64,000 bases of DNA from Beijerinckia indica subsp. indica ATCC 9039. Lineage in GTDB: Bacteria; Pseudomonadota; Alphaproteobacteria; Rhizobiales; Beijerinckiaceae. This document shows positions 1-9,875 of the stretch, piece by piece. Position numbers and translations under genes: made by a program. The DNA lies in the NCBI RefSeq assembly GCF_000019845.1, contig NC_010581.1, positions 1,617,501 through 1,681,500 of the forward strand. The letters are read 5' to 3'. The notes under the pieces are model-generated. The model worked only from the letters and a program-made list of their open reading frames with translations, was not told the DNA's origin and made no database searches. Each line of letters starts with the position of its first letter. Position 1 is the first letter of the stretch.

Positions 1-85
1 CAGTTCCCGGCGGTGGTGGTGTTCGATGGACCGGTGCGGAAGCAACGGACCCCGTGGAGTGACTTTTCACAGCGCGAGCGTCACA

Positions 86-1060
86 ATGAGCACCGGACAT
101 AAGGTTGCCCAAGGCCGGGCGGAATTTGTCTTCCTGTTGATTGCATCGACCTTCCTGATGGGCTCGAGTTTTGCCGTGGGCAAAATTCTGCTGCAGGCGG
201 GGTTTGAGCCGATGATCCTTGTCGGCTGGCGGTTCCTGCTCGCGGCTTTCGCCACTTTGCCGTTCGTTTTCTTGGAGAACGGTCATGTCATGAGCGCTCT
301 GTTGCCAGCACGTGCCGGCTGGCGTGACGCTGCGCTCGTGATCACGATCGGTTTGCTCCAGACGGCTGGAGTCATGAGCCTGTTGTTTTTGGCGATGCGA
401 TCCATCTCGGCATCGACTGCTGCAATTTTGCTGTTTACCAATCCGATCTGGGTCGCGGTTCTCGGAAAATTGTTCCTCGGCGAAACGCTTCATCGAACCC
501 GCCTCGCTGGTCTTTTGGTCGGCGTGACCGGTGTCACGCTCGCCATTGGTCTCGCCCCGGATGCGCTTTCCGGCAATGACGTATCGCGTGGCGAATTGAC
601 TGGCCTCGCGGCGGCCTTTTGCTGGGCTGGCGCGACGATCATCAACAAACGCGCAAAACTGCCATTCGGCTCTTGGGCGCTCAGTTTCTGGCAGATGTTG
701 ATTGGCGCGGTTGCGGTTCTGATCATCGCTTATGCGAGCGGCCAGCATTGGCCCGAGCGCACGACACCTTCGCAATGGACTTGGTTTCTCTGGCTCTCAA
801 TCCCTGCTTCCACAGGATCGTTTGGGCTATGGTTTCTTGCTTTGGCCAAGGGCGGCGCGACGAAGGCGAGCGGCTATTTGTTTTTGGCGCCCTTATTCGC
901 CGTCATGACCTCCTTTTTCATTCTGGGCACGACCTTATCCTGGATGCAGGCGGCCGGTGGTCTTCTGATCGGTCTGGCTTTGTGGTTGATGAATAGAGAG
1001 GGCTCCGGCGCAAGTCGGCGTGAACGGCTGGAAGAAGCTTTGGCGGAAGGCGAACCGTAA
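86..1060 (+). CDS. EamA/DMT-family transporter
   Basis: This 324-residue, strongly hydrophobic protein has the two-repeat, about ten-helix layout of EamA (DMT superfamily) exporters, inner-membrane carriers of metabolites or amino acids. The first membrane segment starts within 12 residues of the chosen ATG and contains STFLMGSSFAVGK; the second repeat starts near GLAAAFCWAGATIINKRAK, an EamA-like pattern. The frame is open to the left window edge, with an earlier ATG at position 26, but those 20 extra residues are hydrophilic and unlike the family, so the ATG at 86 is preferred. The substrate cannot be told from sequence. The following gene is convergent. Confidence 0.8.
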   Translation: MSTGHKVAQGRAEFVFLLIASTFLMGSSFAVGKILLQAGFEPMILVGWRFLLAAFATLPFVFLENGHVMSALLPARAGWRDAALVITIGLLQTAGVMSLLFLAMRSISASTAAILLFTNPIWVAVLGKLFLGETLHRTRLAGLLVGVTGVTLAIGLAPDALSGNDVSRGELTGLAAAFCWAGATIINKRAKLPFGSWALSFWQMLIGAVAVLIIAYASGQHWPERTTPSQWTWFLWLSIPASTGSFGLWFLALAKGGATKASGYLFLAPLFAVMTSFFILGTTLSWMQAAGGLLIGLALWLMNREGSGASRRERLEEALAEGEP

Positions 1061-1138
1061 TATCGGTTGCCGAGAATGGCCTGCGACGCGGATGGCGGGC
1101 CATTCTGCCACTCCGGCAAGTTTGTCCGCGAAGCCTGG

Positions 1139-1936
1139 CTAGCCCGCCGTGCTTGCATCCTTCAGATGAACCGCGAAGCCGGTCGCCTCTGGATCGCCCA
1201 GGTCGGGACGAAGCTGCATGCTTGGGATCAGATAGTCACCGCCATTCTGCCGTCGATAGGGAATGGGCGCGGTGGTCGCGAGGGTCCGCATCCTTTCGCG
1301 CAGGTGCTCGGCCACGGTCTCGAAGCCGGCTTCATCGAGGCGATCGACTTTGTAGACCACGAAAGGCGGAAGCACGTCGTAACCCGGATAATAGAGGATA
1401 CCGTGATTGATGGGGAACAGCAGGTCGTCGATCGGCCCGTTGATCCCGCGGGCGGAATAATGCTCCTCCCAGCCGCCGGCCGTCACGATCAACATGGCCC
1501 GCTTGCCTGCCAGTTTCCCCTCACCGTAGCGGTCGCCCCAGCGCTTGTCGCTGTGCTCGCCGACCCCATAGGCGAAACCACTCGCATATACCCGCTCGAC
1601 CCAGCCCTTGAGGATCGCCGGCATGGTGAACCACCAGAGCGGAAACTGAAGGATCAAGACATCGGCCCACAGAAGCTTCTCCTGCTCGGCTCTCACGTCT
1701 TCGGTGAGTGTCTTGGCAGCGAACCCCTCTGTTGAGGCTCTCCATACTTTCAACCGTTCGTCCGGCGCCAGCGCCGGGAAGTCGGCGCGGTCGATCTCGG
1801 ATTTCCAATGCATGGCATAGAGGTCCGACACCCGCACCTCGTGGCCTTGAGCCTCGAGTTCCTTGACCGCGATGTCGCGGAGCGCGCCGTTGAGCGAGCG
1901 CGGTTCGGGATGGGCAAAGACAAGCAAAATGTTCAT
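1139..1936 (-). CDS. NAD(P)H-dependent flavin oxidoreductase (NQO1/MdaB-like)
   Basis: The 265-residue product has a flavodoxin-like fold of the NAD(P)H:quinone oxidoreductase / Kef-ancillary group. The N-terminal FAHPEPRSLNGAL is the FMN/FAD phosphate-binding loop typical of the family, and ILQFPLWWFTMPAILKGWVERV is the usual flavin-contact and helix region near residues 95-120. The family carries out two-electron reduction of quinones or electrophiles in the cytoplasm. The start was moved to the ATG at 1936 because the upstream in-frame ATG at 1993 adds 19 residues not seen in the family. A divergent LysR gene 96 bp away is the probable regulator. Confidence 0.85.
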   Translation of the reverse strand: MNILLVFAHPEPRSLNGALRDIAVKELEAQGHEVRVSDLYAMHWKSEIDRADFPALAPDERLKVWRASTEGFAAKTLTEDVRAEQEKLLWADVLILQFPLWWFTMPAILKGWVERVYASGFAYGVGEHSDKRWGDRYGEGKLAGKRAMLIVTAGGWEEHYSARGINGPIDDLLFPINHGILYYPGYDVLPPFVVYKVDRLDEAGFETVAEHLRERMRTLATTAPIPYRRQNGGDYLIPSMQLRPDLGDPEATGFAVHLKDASTAG

Positions 1937-2032
1937 GAGGTCAGCGATCCGGGATTGGGAAAGGGACCTGCACGGTAGATGACGCCGGAGCAATCCACTA
2001 TAGTTGGTTAATGGATAGGATTATGCCGAATA
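1937..2032. promoter_or_regulatory. divergent promoter region, oxidoreductase / LysR
   Basis: This 96-bp gap separates two divergent genes, the layout in which a LysR protein usually controls both itself and the neighbouring enzyme gene. The stretch around 1990-2030 is clearly AT-richer than the flanks. No unambiguous T-N11-A operator could be chosen by eye. Confidence 0.4.
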
Positions 2033-2965
2033 ATGGATAAATTGGACGTCACACTTGAGCGCATACGCACCTTCGTCCGCGTCGCCGAGCGCGGGAGCCT
2101 GTCGGCGGTCGCGCGGGAGCAGGAGGTCGGTCAGTCGACCGTCACCCGGCATTTGCGAGAACTCGAGGAAGCTGTCGGCGTGCCCTTGCTCAGCAGGACG
2201 ACCCGGCGTGTCACGCTGACCGATGAAGGCAGCCGCTATTATGCCAATAGCGTCCAGATCCTGCGCCTCGTGGAGCAGGCCGGCGATGAGGCACGAGGCA
2301 CGCGCGGTGCGCCAGCCGGCACGATCCGGATATCCTGCACCGCGGCTTTCGGGGTTTTGCACGTCAGCCGGATGATCTTTGCCTTCCAGGATCGCTATCC
2401 CAATATCGGGGTCGACCTCAGCCTGACCGACGAACGTGTCGACCTTGTCCGTGAGGGCGTCGATATTGCGCTTCGCCTGGGTCCGCTCACCGACAGTTCC
2501 ATGAAGCTACGATCCCTCGGACAGAGCCGGCGCCTGCTGGTGGCAGCACCGTCCTATCTGGCTGCACGGGGAACGCCGGCTGTCCCGCAGGACCTGTCTG
2601 CTCATGAAGGCATTCGGATGTCGCATGTGGCGGGAAGCGACACCCTCATCTTGCAGGGGCCGGGCGGTGAGCGCCATGCTGTGCCTTTTGGAGGGCGTTT
2701 TCGGATTGACCATGGGCTTGCCGCCCGCGAGGCCTTTGTCGCAGGGCGCGGCATTGGACCCGCCCATCGATGGCTTGTCGATGATCTCCTGCAAACGAGC
2801 CGGCTCCAGGAGATCCTGCCCGATTATTCGCTACCACCCGCCCCGCTGAGCATGCTGATTGTTCCGGAGCGCGCGGGCATTGCCCGGGTCCGGCTGGTGG
2901 CTGATTTCCTTGCGGAGCAGATTAGCGGCGTTCCGGGGATTGAGAAGCCTCGGCCAGAGCGTTAG
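2033..2965 (+). CDS. LysR-family transcriptional regulator
   Basis: The 310-residue product has an N-terminal winged helix-turn-helix (residues about 7-65, with FVRVAERGSLSAVAREQEVGQSTVTRHLRELE) and a periplasmic-binding-like effector domain from about residue 90 (TIRISCTAAFGVLHVSRMI). Length and layout are typical of LysR regulators. It is divergent from the NAD(P)H oxidoreductase and is inferred to control it, probably in response to a quinone or other electrophile. It converges with gltA, and a shared hairpin lies between them. Confidence 0.85.
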   Translation: MDKLDVTLERIRTFVRVAERGSLSAVAREQEVGQSTVTRHLRELEEAVGVPLLSRTTRRVTLTDEGSRYYANSVQILRLVEQAGDEARGTRGAPAGTIRISCTAAFGVLHVSRMIFAFQDRYPNIGVDLSLTDERVDLVREGVDIALRLGPLTDSSMKLRSLGQSRRLLVAAPSYLAARGTPAVPQDLSAHEGIRMSHVAGSDTLILQGPGGERHAVPFGGRFRIDHGLAAREAFVAGRGIGPAHRWLVDDLLQTSRLQEILPDYSLPPAPLSMLIVPERAGIARVRLVADFLAEQISGVPGIEKPRPER

Positions 2966-3017
2966 CTGACGAGCTTCACTTCCATGCCGATGCGGCTCTT
3001 GAGTGACGCCTCATGCA

Positions 3018-3051
3018 AAGGGGCTGACGAACATTGGTTCGCCAGCCCCTT
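3018..3051. terminator. bidirectional hairpin between LysR gene and gltA
   Basis: Two 15-base arms (3018-3032 and 3037-3051) pair with one mismatch around a 4-base loop. The hairpin lies in the gap between convergent genes, so it can serve both. Neither strand has a long T-run after the stem, so termination strength is uncertain. Confidence 0.65.
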
Positions 3052-3083
3052 GTTGGATGTGCGGAATGATCGTCGCGGCGCGA

Positions 3084-4373
3084 TTACCGCTTGTCGATCG
3101 TCACATAATCGCGCTGCGGCGCGCCCGTATAAAGCTGGCGCGGACGGCCGATCTTCTGCGCCGGATCCTCGATCATTTCCTTCCACTGCGCGATCCAGCC
3201 GGACGTGCGGGCCAAAGCGAACAGGACGGTGAAGAGGGAGGTCGGGAAGCCCATCGCCTTCAGCGTGATGCCGGAATAGAAGTCGATGTTCGGATAAAGC
3301 TTCTTCTCGATGAAATAGGGGTCGTGCAGAGCGATCTTTTCGAGTTCGACGGCGACGTCGAGCAGCGGATCGTCCTTGATGCCAAGTTCGGTCAAGACAT
3401 CATGACAGGTCTTCTGCATGATCTTCGCGCGCGGATCGTAGTTCTTGTACACGCGGTGGCCGAAGCCCATCAGACGGAAAGGATCATCCTTGTCCTTGGC
3501 CTTGGCGATATATTTCGGAATATTATCGACCGAACCGATTTCCTCGAGCATCTTCAGGGCCGCTTCATTGGCGCCGCCATGGGCGGGACCCCAGAGGCAG
3601 GCGACACCCGCCGCGATGCAGGCGAAGGGATTGGCACCCGACGAACCGGCAAGACGCACCGTGGAGGTCGAAGCATTCTGCTCGTGATCGGCGTGCAGGA
3701 TGAAGATCTTCTCGAGCGCGTCAGCGAGGATCGGATTGACCTTATATTCTTCGGCCGGCACCGCGAAGCACATGTGCAGGAAATTCGCGGCATAGCTCAG
3801 ATTATTCTTCGGATAAACGAAGGGCTGACCAATCGTATATTTATACGCCATGGCGGCCAGCGTCGGGATCTTGGCGATCAGCCGCATGGAGGCAATCATG
3901 CGCTGTTTGGGATCGTGGATATCGGTCGAGTCGTGATAGAAGGCCGACAGCGCGCCGACGACAGCGACCAGGATCGCCATCGGATGGGCATCGCGCCGGA
4001 AACCGTTGTAGAAACGGGTCAGCTGCTCGTGCACCATCGTGTGATTGGTGATGCGGTTGTCGAAATCCGCCTTTTGCGCCTTGGTCGGCAGCTCCCCGTA
4101 AAGGAGAAGATAAGCGGTTTCGAGGAAGTCGCCTTGCTCGGCCAACTGGTCGATCGGATAGCCGCGATACAGCAGCACGCCAGCGTCGCCGTCGATATAG
4201 GTGATCTGGGACTCGCAGCTCGCGGTGGAGGTGAAGCCCGGATCATAAGTGAATGCGCCGGTTTGCGCATAGAATTTGCCGATATCGACGACCGAAGGGC
4301 CTATTGTTCCGACCTTGACCGGAAAATTATATGATTTGTCGTCGAGACTAAAGGAGCCGATCGTCGCGCTCAT
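3084..4373 (-). CDS. gltA: citrate synthase (type II)
   Basis: The 429-residue enzyme condenses oxaloacetate and acetyl-CoA to citrate, the entry step of the TCA cycle. Family landmarks are visible: [24 protein letters not shown] (catalytic histidine loop) and the C-terminal arginine-containing RPRQLYTG. Length matches the Gram-negative hexameric type. The ATG at 4373 is chosen over an adjacent TTG at 4376; a purine-rich ribosome site (GAAGGCGG) lies upstream. gltX lies 154 bp upstream on the same strand, an order common in Hyphomicrobiales, but the gap suggests gltA has its own promoter. Confidence 0.97.
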   Translation of the reverse strand: MSATIGSFSLDDKSYNFPVKVGTIGPSVVDIGKFYAQTGAFTYDPGFTSTASCESQITYIDGDAGVLLYRGYPIDQLAEQGDFLETAYLLLYGELPTKAQKADFDNRITNHTMVHEQLTRFYNGFRRDAHPMAILVAVVGALSAFYHDSTDIHDPKQRMIASMRLIAKIPTLAAMAYKYTIGQPFVYPKNNLSYAANFLHMCFAVPAEEYKVNPILADALEKIFILHADHEQNASTSTVRLAGSSGANPFACIAAGVACLWGPAHGGANEAALKMLEEIGSVDNIPKYIAKAKDKDDPFRLMGFGHRVYKNYDPRAKIMQKTCHDVLTELGIKDDPLLDVAVELEKIALHDPYFIEKKLYPNIDFYSGITLKAMGFPTSLFTVLFALARTSGWIAQWKEMIEDPAQKIGRPRQLYTGAPQRDYVTIDKR

Positions 4374-4527
4374 CAAGACCGCCTTCTAGGTTCGATATAT
4401 CGGGGCCGGATTCCTGAAGATATCGATTGCCGGGAATCCAGAGCCACACGGCTTGTGCAGCGCGCAATTCACTAGCCAATCGTTCGTCGCTGTCAAGCCG
4501 AGGGGGATTGCACCTTCGTTAGGCTTT

Positions 4528-5949
4528 TCAGCCTGCTTGATCACGAAGCCGCGCCAAACCTTCGTCGCGGCCAAGGACTTCCAACACGTCGAAAATACCC
4601 GGCGAAGTGGCGCGTCCCGTCAAGGCCGCGCGCAGGGGCTGGGCGACTTGGCCGAGCTTCACGCCGGTCTCGGCCACATAGGCGCGCACGATGGCCTCGA
4701 GCGCCGAGGCTTTCCATTCAGGCGCGGCTTCGAACAGAGGAACGAGAGCGGCAATATGCGCGCGGCTGGAGGCATCGAGCAGCGCTTGCGCCTTGGCGTC
4801 GAGTTCGAGCGGCCGTTCGGCGAAGAGGAAATTCGCGCCATCGAGTAATTCGACCAGAGTCTTGGCGCGTTCCTTCAGCCCCGGCATGGCGGCCAGCAAT
4901 TGTGCCTTCCGCTCATCGGTGAATTTCGGCGCGAGTTCCAGCCCCTTCGGCAGAAAGGGCAGGGTGGTGCTGAGCATGTCAACGAGGTGGCGATCGTCGG
5001 CATGGCGCAGATAATGGCCATTCATATTTTCGAGCTTGGCAAAATCGAAGCGCGCGGGCGAACGGCCGACATGGGCGAGATCGAAGGCCTCGATCATTTC
5101 CTCTGTCGAGAAGAATTCCTTATCGCCCTGGCTCCAGCCGAGACGCACGAGATAATTGCGCAGGGCCTCGGGCAGATAGCCCATCCCGCGATAGGCATCG
5201 ACGCCGAGCGCGCCATGCCGCTTCGACAATTTTGCGCCATCCGCACCATGGATCAGGGGAATATGCGCCATGATGGGCACTGACCAGCCGAGCGCCTGAT
5301 AGATCTGCATTTGCCGCGCGGCATTGGTCAGATGATCGTCGCCGCGGATGATCTGCGTCACCCCCATGTCGTGATCATCGACGACGACGGCGAGCATATA
5401 GGTCGGCGTGCCGTCCGAGCGCAAAAGCACCAGATCATCGAGATCCTTATTGGCCCAGGTCACCTTGCCCTGAACCTTGTCATCTAATGTGGTTTCTCCG
5501 TCGCGCGGCGCCTTGAGGCGGATCACCGGCTTCACGCCAGACGGCGCGTCATTCTCCGCGCGATCACGCCAGCGCCCATCATAGCGCGGCGGGCGGCCTT
5601 CCTTGCGGGCCTGCTCCCGCATTTCTTCAAGTTCCTGCGGCGTCGCATAGCAATAATAGGCTTGTCCCGCTTCCAGAAGAGACAGGGCGACATCACGATG
5701 CCGGGCGACGCGCTGGAACTGATAGATGACATCGCCATCCCAATGCAGGCCGAGCCAGGAGAGCCCATCGAGAATGGCGGCGATGGCCGCGTCGGTGGAG
5801 CGTTCGCGGTCGGTATCCTCGATACGCAGGAGCATCCGGCCGCCGGCATGACGGGCAAACAGCCAATTGAAGAGCGCCGTGCGCGCGCCGCCAATATGCA
5901 AAAAACCGGTCGGCGAGGGAGCAAAACGGGTAACGACTTCATCTGGCAT
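4528..5949 (-). CDS. gltX: glutamyl-tRNA synthetase
   Basis: This 473-residue class I aminoacyl-tRNA synthetase charges tRNA-Glu in the cytoplasm. The HIGH-type motif is HIGG at residues 18-21 after [10 protein letters not shown], and the KMSKS-type motif reads KLSKR in [12 protein letters not shown]. The C-terminal anticodon-binding helical domain is complete. The ATG at 5949 was chosen because the family begins with a few residues before [10 protein letters not shown]; the frame runs open 18 codons further upstream. It is divergent from comEC. Alphaproteobacteria often carry two GltX paralogues, and which one this is cannot be said from this window. Confidence 0.96.
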   Translation of the reverse strand: MPDEVVTRFAPSPTGFLHIGGARTALFNWLFARHAGGRMLLRIEDTDRERSTDAAIAAILDGLSWLGLHWDGDVIYQFQRVARHRDVALSLLEAGQAYYCYATPQELEEMREQARKEGRPPRYDGRWRDRAENDAPSGVKPVIRLKAPRDGETTLDDKVQGKVTWANKDLDDLVLLRSDGTPTYMLAVVVDDHDMGVTQIIRGDDHLTNAARQMQIYQALGWSVPIMAHIPLIHGADGAKLSKRHGALGVDAYRGMGYLPEALRNYLVRLGWSQGDKEFFSTEEMIEAFDLAHVGRSPARFDFAKLENMNGHYLRHADDRHLVDMLSTTLPFLPKGLELAPKFTDERKAQLLAAMPGLKERAKTLVELLDGANFLFAERPLELDAKAQALLDASSRAHIAALVPLFEAAPEWKASALEAIVRAYVAETGVKLGQVAQPLRAALTGRATSPGIFDVLEVLGRDEGLARLRDQAG

Positions 5950-6214
5950 AGGATTGATCCGTGGCACCGAAGAATGGGACCGAAGAGAGAGGAAGAACGG
6001 CAAAACCGAACGGAAAATAAAATTTATAACGCTGGCCTTTTGGCGTTACGGCGCGCGCCGCGTCGTGTAGCATGGAATAGCTGAAAGAAAAGCGCCATCG
6101 CAGGGAAAGAGACGCGATTTCCACCCTTTGGTTTTCACATGCCTGCTTGCGCCTTGCTGCTTGCTGTTTCCTACCCCGATTTAGGTTTCAATTACCTGAT
6201 TTATAAGAGCTTCG

Positions 6215-8593
6215 ATGACTCCCGCGGCCCTTGCCGATAAGTCAGAGGATAGCCACAGCGGCCGAGCTTCCGCCTCATTTGGCTGGTTCGCGCGCATGCA
6301 ACGGGCATTCCGCCTGGCCTTCGAGGTCGAGGTCGCGGAGCGGCGGTTGTTTCCCTGGCTGCCCGTCGCGGCCGGTGCCGGCGTCGTTCTCTACTTCTAC
6401 GCCGACCATGAACCTCCACTCTGGCTCAATGGCGCCTTGGTTGCGATCTTTGCCATTCTCGCCTGGTTCGGCCGGCAAAGACGCCCCGCCTTGGTGATCC
6501 TGCTAGGGCTTTGCGCGCTGTTCGCCGGAGAATTGTCCGCCGGTCTTCGCAGCATGAGGGTGGCCGCGCCGGTTCTCGATCGAATCACCATCGCCACGGT
6601 CGAAGGCACCATCGAGCAGATGGATTACCGGCCGCGCGGGGCGCGATTCATCCTGCGGGTTGGCGCGATCGATGGTCTGAATCCTGAGCAAACACCTTAT
6701 CGGGTGCGCCTTTCGACGCGCCGAGCGCCGCCGTTTGGGGCAGGGACCTATGTGAGTCTCAAGGCCAGGCTTTTGCCGCCTGCGCGTGCGAGCCTGCCAG
6801 GTGGCTATGACTTTGCCCGCGATGCGTGGTTTGCCCGGATCGGCGCGGTCGGCACCGCGCTCGGCCGGATCGAGACCGTCTCCGCGCCTGATCCGCCGGG
6901 CTTTGGGCTGGCCGTGATGACGGCGCTCGATCGCGGCCGCAACGCTTTGGCCTTGCGGATCAATTCCATCGTCGGCGGTGATGCCGGGGCGATCGCCGCG
7001 GCCATGGTGACAGGCAAGCGCGATCTTTTGTCCGAACAGGCGAAGGATGTGATCCGCGAGGCGGGAATCTTTCATATCATTACCATTTCTGGCGTCCAGA
7101 TGACCTTGGTCGTCGGCATTTTCTTTGTCGGCCTGCGGCAAATTTTGGCTTTGAGCCCGCGTCTCGCCCTCACTTATCCGATCAAGAAATGGGCAGCGGC
7201 GGCGGCCATTCTCGCGGCCACCCTCTATGATATAGTCACGGGCTCGCGGGTCGGAACGGAACGGGCGCTCGTCATGACGCTCATCATGCTCGGCGCTGTT
7301 CTGCTCGACCGGCAGGCGTTGACCATGCGCAATCTGGCTTTCGCGGCTTTATTCGTTCTCGTGACTGAGCCGGAAGCGATTTTGGGCGCAAGTTTCCAAC
7401 TCTCCTTCGCGGCGGTTGCTGCCTTGGTGTCCGTCTACGAGACTCGCATGGCGGCGCGCGCGAGGGAACAGGAGGATTTGACACGGCAGATCGTCCAACC
7501 ACTGCCGAGCCCATCTCAGGGCGTCTTTCGGGGGTTGGCCCTTTGGCGGCGATGGGAGTCTATCGCGCCGCTTTTGCGGCAGGGGCCGGGCGGTCTTCTG
7601 TTTGCGACCTTTTGCGCCACAATGGCGACGGCCTCCTTCATGGCCTATAATTTCCACGAACTTAGCCCCTATGTGCTGATCGGCAATCCACTGACTTTGT
7701 CGATCATCGAGATCTTCGCGGTGCCCGGCGCGCTTCTGGGCACCTTGCTCTATCCATTCGGGCTCGACGCCTGGGTGTGGCACTATATAGGCGCCGGCAT
7801 TACCTTCATCATGTGGCTGGCCAGGATCATTGGCGGATGGCCGGGCGCCACGATCCATTTGCCGGCTTTCGCGCCCTGGTCTCTTGTCTTTCTCAGCCTC
7901 GGCGTTCTCTCCGCCGTGCTGTGGCGCAGTGCCTTGCTGCGGGCGAGCGCTATTCCCTTCATGCTGATCGGCCTTTGTGGCGCTTTCTCTGGACCCGTTT
8001 TCGATATTGCCGTGCCGCCTTCCGGGGATTCCCTCGCGTTACGTGGGCGGGATGGCCGGCTGGCTGTACTTGGACCAAGGCCCAGCCTGTTCGGCGCCGA
8101 GCAATGGCTACGTGCCGATGCCGATGGGCGCGACGCGCGGGCGGCGCGAAAAGGCAATGTATGCGACAAGCTCGGCTGCGTCGGACATCTTGCCGATGGA
8201 CGCGCTGTCGCGCTCGTGCTTGACAGGGAAGCCTTTATCGAGGATTGCCGGCGCGCGGCGATCCTTGTCACGCCACTGATCGCGCCGAGCGGCTGCGCTG
8301 CTTCCATCCTGATCGATCGGTCCGTCTTGCGTGATACGGGTGCTTTGACCCTGCGGCTTGGCACGGGAGAGCCGACTTTGCGCAGGGCGCGAGCGCCGGA
8401 CGAGGACCGTCCGTGGTCGCCAAGGCCGAAAGGGGATTGGGGACAAAAGCGTTGGGGCGGAGACCATTTGGAGAGGATAAAGCCATATACCACCCTCCCT
8501 AAACCGACGGCTGAGCCATCGCCCGCAGAGACGGTGGTCGAGTCCTCTCTCGATCTAGCCGCTGATGACGATCAGGATCGATTGCCTGATTAA
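6215..8593 (+). CDS. comEC: ComEC/Rec2-family DNA uptake channel
   Basis: The 792-residue membrane protein has an N-terminal DUF4131 region (about residues 50-230) and a Competence domain (about 250-560) with the hallmark FHIITISGVQMTLV where the family has FHLLAISGLH. ComEC forms the inner-membrane channel for single-stranded DNA in natural transformation. The C-terminal 230 residues have no HxHxDH metallo-beta-lactamase motif, so any nuclease-like domain is absent or degenerate. Its location next to gltX and near lexA is the usual alphaproteobacterial neighbourhood. No other competence gene is in the window. Confidence 0.9.
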   Translation: MTPAALADKSEDSHSGRASASFGWFARMQRAFRLAFEVEVAERRLFPWLPVAAGAGVVLYFYADHEPPLWLNGALVAIFAILAWFGRQRRPALVILLGLCALFAGELSAGLRSMRVAAPVLDRITIATVEGTIEQMDYRPRGARFILRVGAIDGLNPEQTPYRVRLSTRRAPPFGAGTYVSLKARLLPPARASLPGGYDFARDAWFARIGAVGTALGRIETVSAPDPPGFGLAVMTALDRGRNALALRINSIVGGDAGAIAAAMVTGKRDLLSEQAKDVIREAGIFHIITISGVQMTLVVGIFFVGLRQILALSPRLALTYPIKKWAAAAAILAATLYDIVTGSRVGTERALVMTLIMLGAVLLDRQALTMRNLAFAALFVLVTEPEAILGASFQLSFAAVAALVSVYETRMAARAREQEDLTRQIVQPLPSPSQGVFRGLALWRRWESIAPLLRQGPGGLLFATFCATMATASFMAYNFHELSPYVLIGNPLTLSIIEIFAVPGALLGTLLYPFGLDAWVWHYIGAGITFIMWLARIIGGWPGATIHLPAFAPWSLVFLSLGVLSAVLWRSALLRASAIPFMLIGLCGAFSGPVFDIAVPPSGDSLALRGRDGRLAVLGPRPSLFGAEQWLRADADGRDARAARKGNVCDKLGCVGHLADGRAVALVLDREAFIEDCRRAAILVTPLIAPSGCAASILIDRSVLRDTGALTLRLGTGEPTLRRARAPDEDRPWSPRPKGDWGQKRWGGDHLERIKPYTTLPKPTAEPSPAETVVESSLDLAADDDQDRLPD

Positions 8594-8695
8594 CAATTGG
8601 CCATACACATCCAGACATGATAATCTGTTATATCCGATTGAAGATATCTTCTCTAGCTCGATAACCTGCAATGTCGGATCATGGTGGGGGCTTCA

Positions 8696-8983
8696 ATGGA
8701 ACAGATACTCATCAATCTTGTGTCGGGCGCGCTTGGCGGTAACGCTATCGGTAAGTCTTCGCCGACCTTCGATCTCGGTACGATTGGAAATACGATTGCC
8801 GGCCTCGTCGGAGGGGGTGTTCTCGGCCAGATCATAACAGCTCTGTTGCCGGCCGTTGCCTCGGCGACGCAGGCCGGGGATTTGAGCATTGGCGGTATTG
8901 TCACGCAATTGATCGCCGGTGGTGCTGGCGGCGCGATCTTGACAGCCATTGCTGGTCTCATCAAGAACAAGGTGGCCGCCTGA
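8696..8983 (+). CDS. small glycine-rich membrane protein, unknown function
   Basis: The 95-residue product is almost entirely small and hydrophobic residues, with glycine-rich stretches (GTIGNTIAGLVGGGVLGQI and GGAGGAILTAIAGLIKNK) that could form two or three membrane hairpins. The ATG at 8696 follows a good ribosome site (GGTGGGGG); an in-frame ATG at 8681 overlaps that site and is less likely. Similar short glycine-rich proteins are annotated as hypothetical in many Hyphomicrobiales. No function can be assigned. Confidence 0.6.
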   Translation: MEQILINLVSGALGGNAIGKSSPTFDLGTIGNTIAGLVGGGVLGQIITALLPAVASATQAGDLSIGGIVTQLIAGGAGGAILTAIAGLIKNKVAA

Positions 8984-9032
8984 GCGAGAGAGTTCGACAC
9001 GGTCTGTAAAATAATCATCCGAAAAGGATGAC

Positions 9033-9060
9033 GCCTTGCCCGGATACATCCCGGCGAGGC
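9033..9060. terminator. hairpin after the small membrane protein gene
   Basis: A GC-rich inverted repeat (GCCTTGCC-CGG facing CCCGGCGAGGC) lies between two convergent genes. There is no clear T-run, so this is only a possible terminator. Confidence 0.35.
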
Positions 9061-9111
9061 TGTGTTGTAGTGCCTTCAATTTGTCTGCGCCATTGGTCCT
9101 GGACATGAGCG

Positions 9112-9825
9112 TTAACGGTCATGCCAATGTACATGGCTGTTCAGCCAGGTTTCCAGGCAAGCTGCCGCTTGTGATTGCAACACCGGGGTCAAACGCTCGT
9201 TCTCGGCTCGGAGAGCTGAAACGTCGATCTTGGCTAGAGACAATTCCAGCGTATGTCCGATCAGCCAGCGCTCGAAACCCTCGCCTCCGGCCTCAGGATG
9301 GAATTGTACGGCCAAAGCATGCTGGCCGTATGCAAAGGCTTGATTGACGCATACATCGGTGCTGGCGAGATGAATGGCGCCTTGGGGCAGGTCGAACGTA
9401 TCGCCATGCCAATGCAGTACGGACTGATGCGCGAAGGCTGAGAGCGCGGATTTTTCGCCCGCGCCGGTCAGCGTGATAGGCTTGAAACCGAATTCCTTGG
9501 CAGGTCCTGGATAGACTTTTGCCCCGAGTGCTCGTGCCATGAGCTGCGCGCCAAGGCAGATGCCGAATGTCGGCCGGTTCGCGGCGAGCCTGCGTTCGAG
9601 GATGCGGATCTCCTCGGCGAGAAAAGGATAGCGATCATCTTCATAGGCGCCGATCGGCCCGCCAAGGACGAACAGAAGATCGGCCTCCATGGGCTCCGGC
9701 GTGGCGAGTGTATCCACACCAATGTCGAGATAGCGAAGCTGAAAGCCTGCCCGGGCGAGAACAGGCGCAAAGCCACCCAGATCCTCGAAGGCCAGATGGC
9801 GTATGGCAATGGCAGTTCTTGACAT
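9112..9825 (-). CDS. class I glutamine amidotransferase-like protein
   Basis: The 237-residue product has a complete class I GATase triad: the nucleophile cysteine in FGICLGAQLMARALG, and His and Glu in AVQFHPEA. The oxyanion strand reads LFVLGGPIGAYED. Stand-alone proteins of this type are usually listed as GMP synthase (glutamine amidotransferase) relatives or gamma-glutamyl hydrolases; no synthase domain is attached, so guaA activity is unlikely. The ATG at 9825 fits the family better than the upstream one at 9879. It lies 50 bp downstream of the phosphatase gene on the same strand and may be cotranscribed with it. Confidence 0.8.
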   Translation of the reverse strand: MSRTAIAIRHLAFEDLGGFAPVLARAGFQLRYLDIGVDTLATPEPMEADLLFVLGGPIGAYEDDRYPFLAEEIRILERRLAANRPTFGICLGAQLMARALGAKVYPGPAKEFGFKPITLTGAGEKSALSAFAHQSVLHWHGDTFDLPQGAIHLASTDVCVNQAFAYGQHALAVQFHPEAGGEGFERWLIGHTLELSLAKIDVSALRAENERLTPVLQSQAAACLETWLNSHVHWHDR

Positions 9826-9875
9826 GAGCGATGTCCATCTTGGCAGGTTAGAGCGACTATGAAAATTCGAGAGTG

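Noticed and set aside
3003..4334. 443-codon open frame on the plus strand across gltA
   Set aside because: It is the antisense shadow of citrate synthase; its composition is unlike a protein and there is no start signal.
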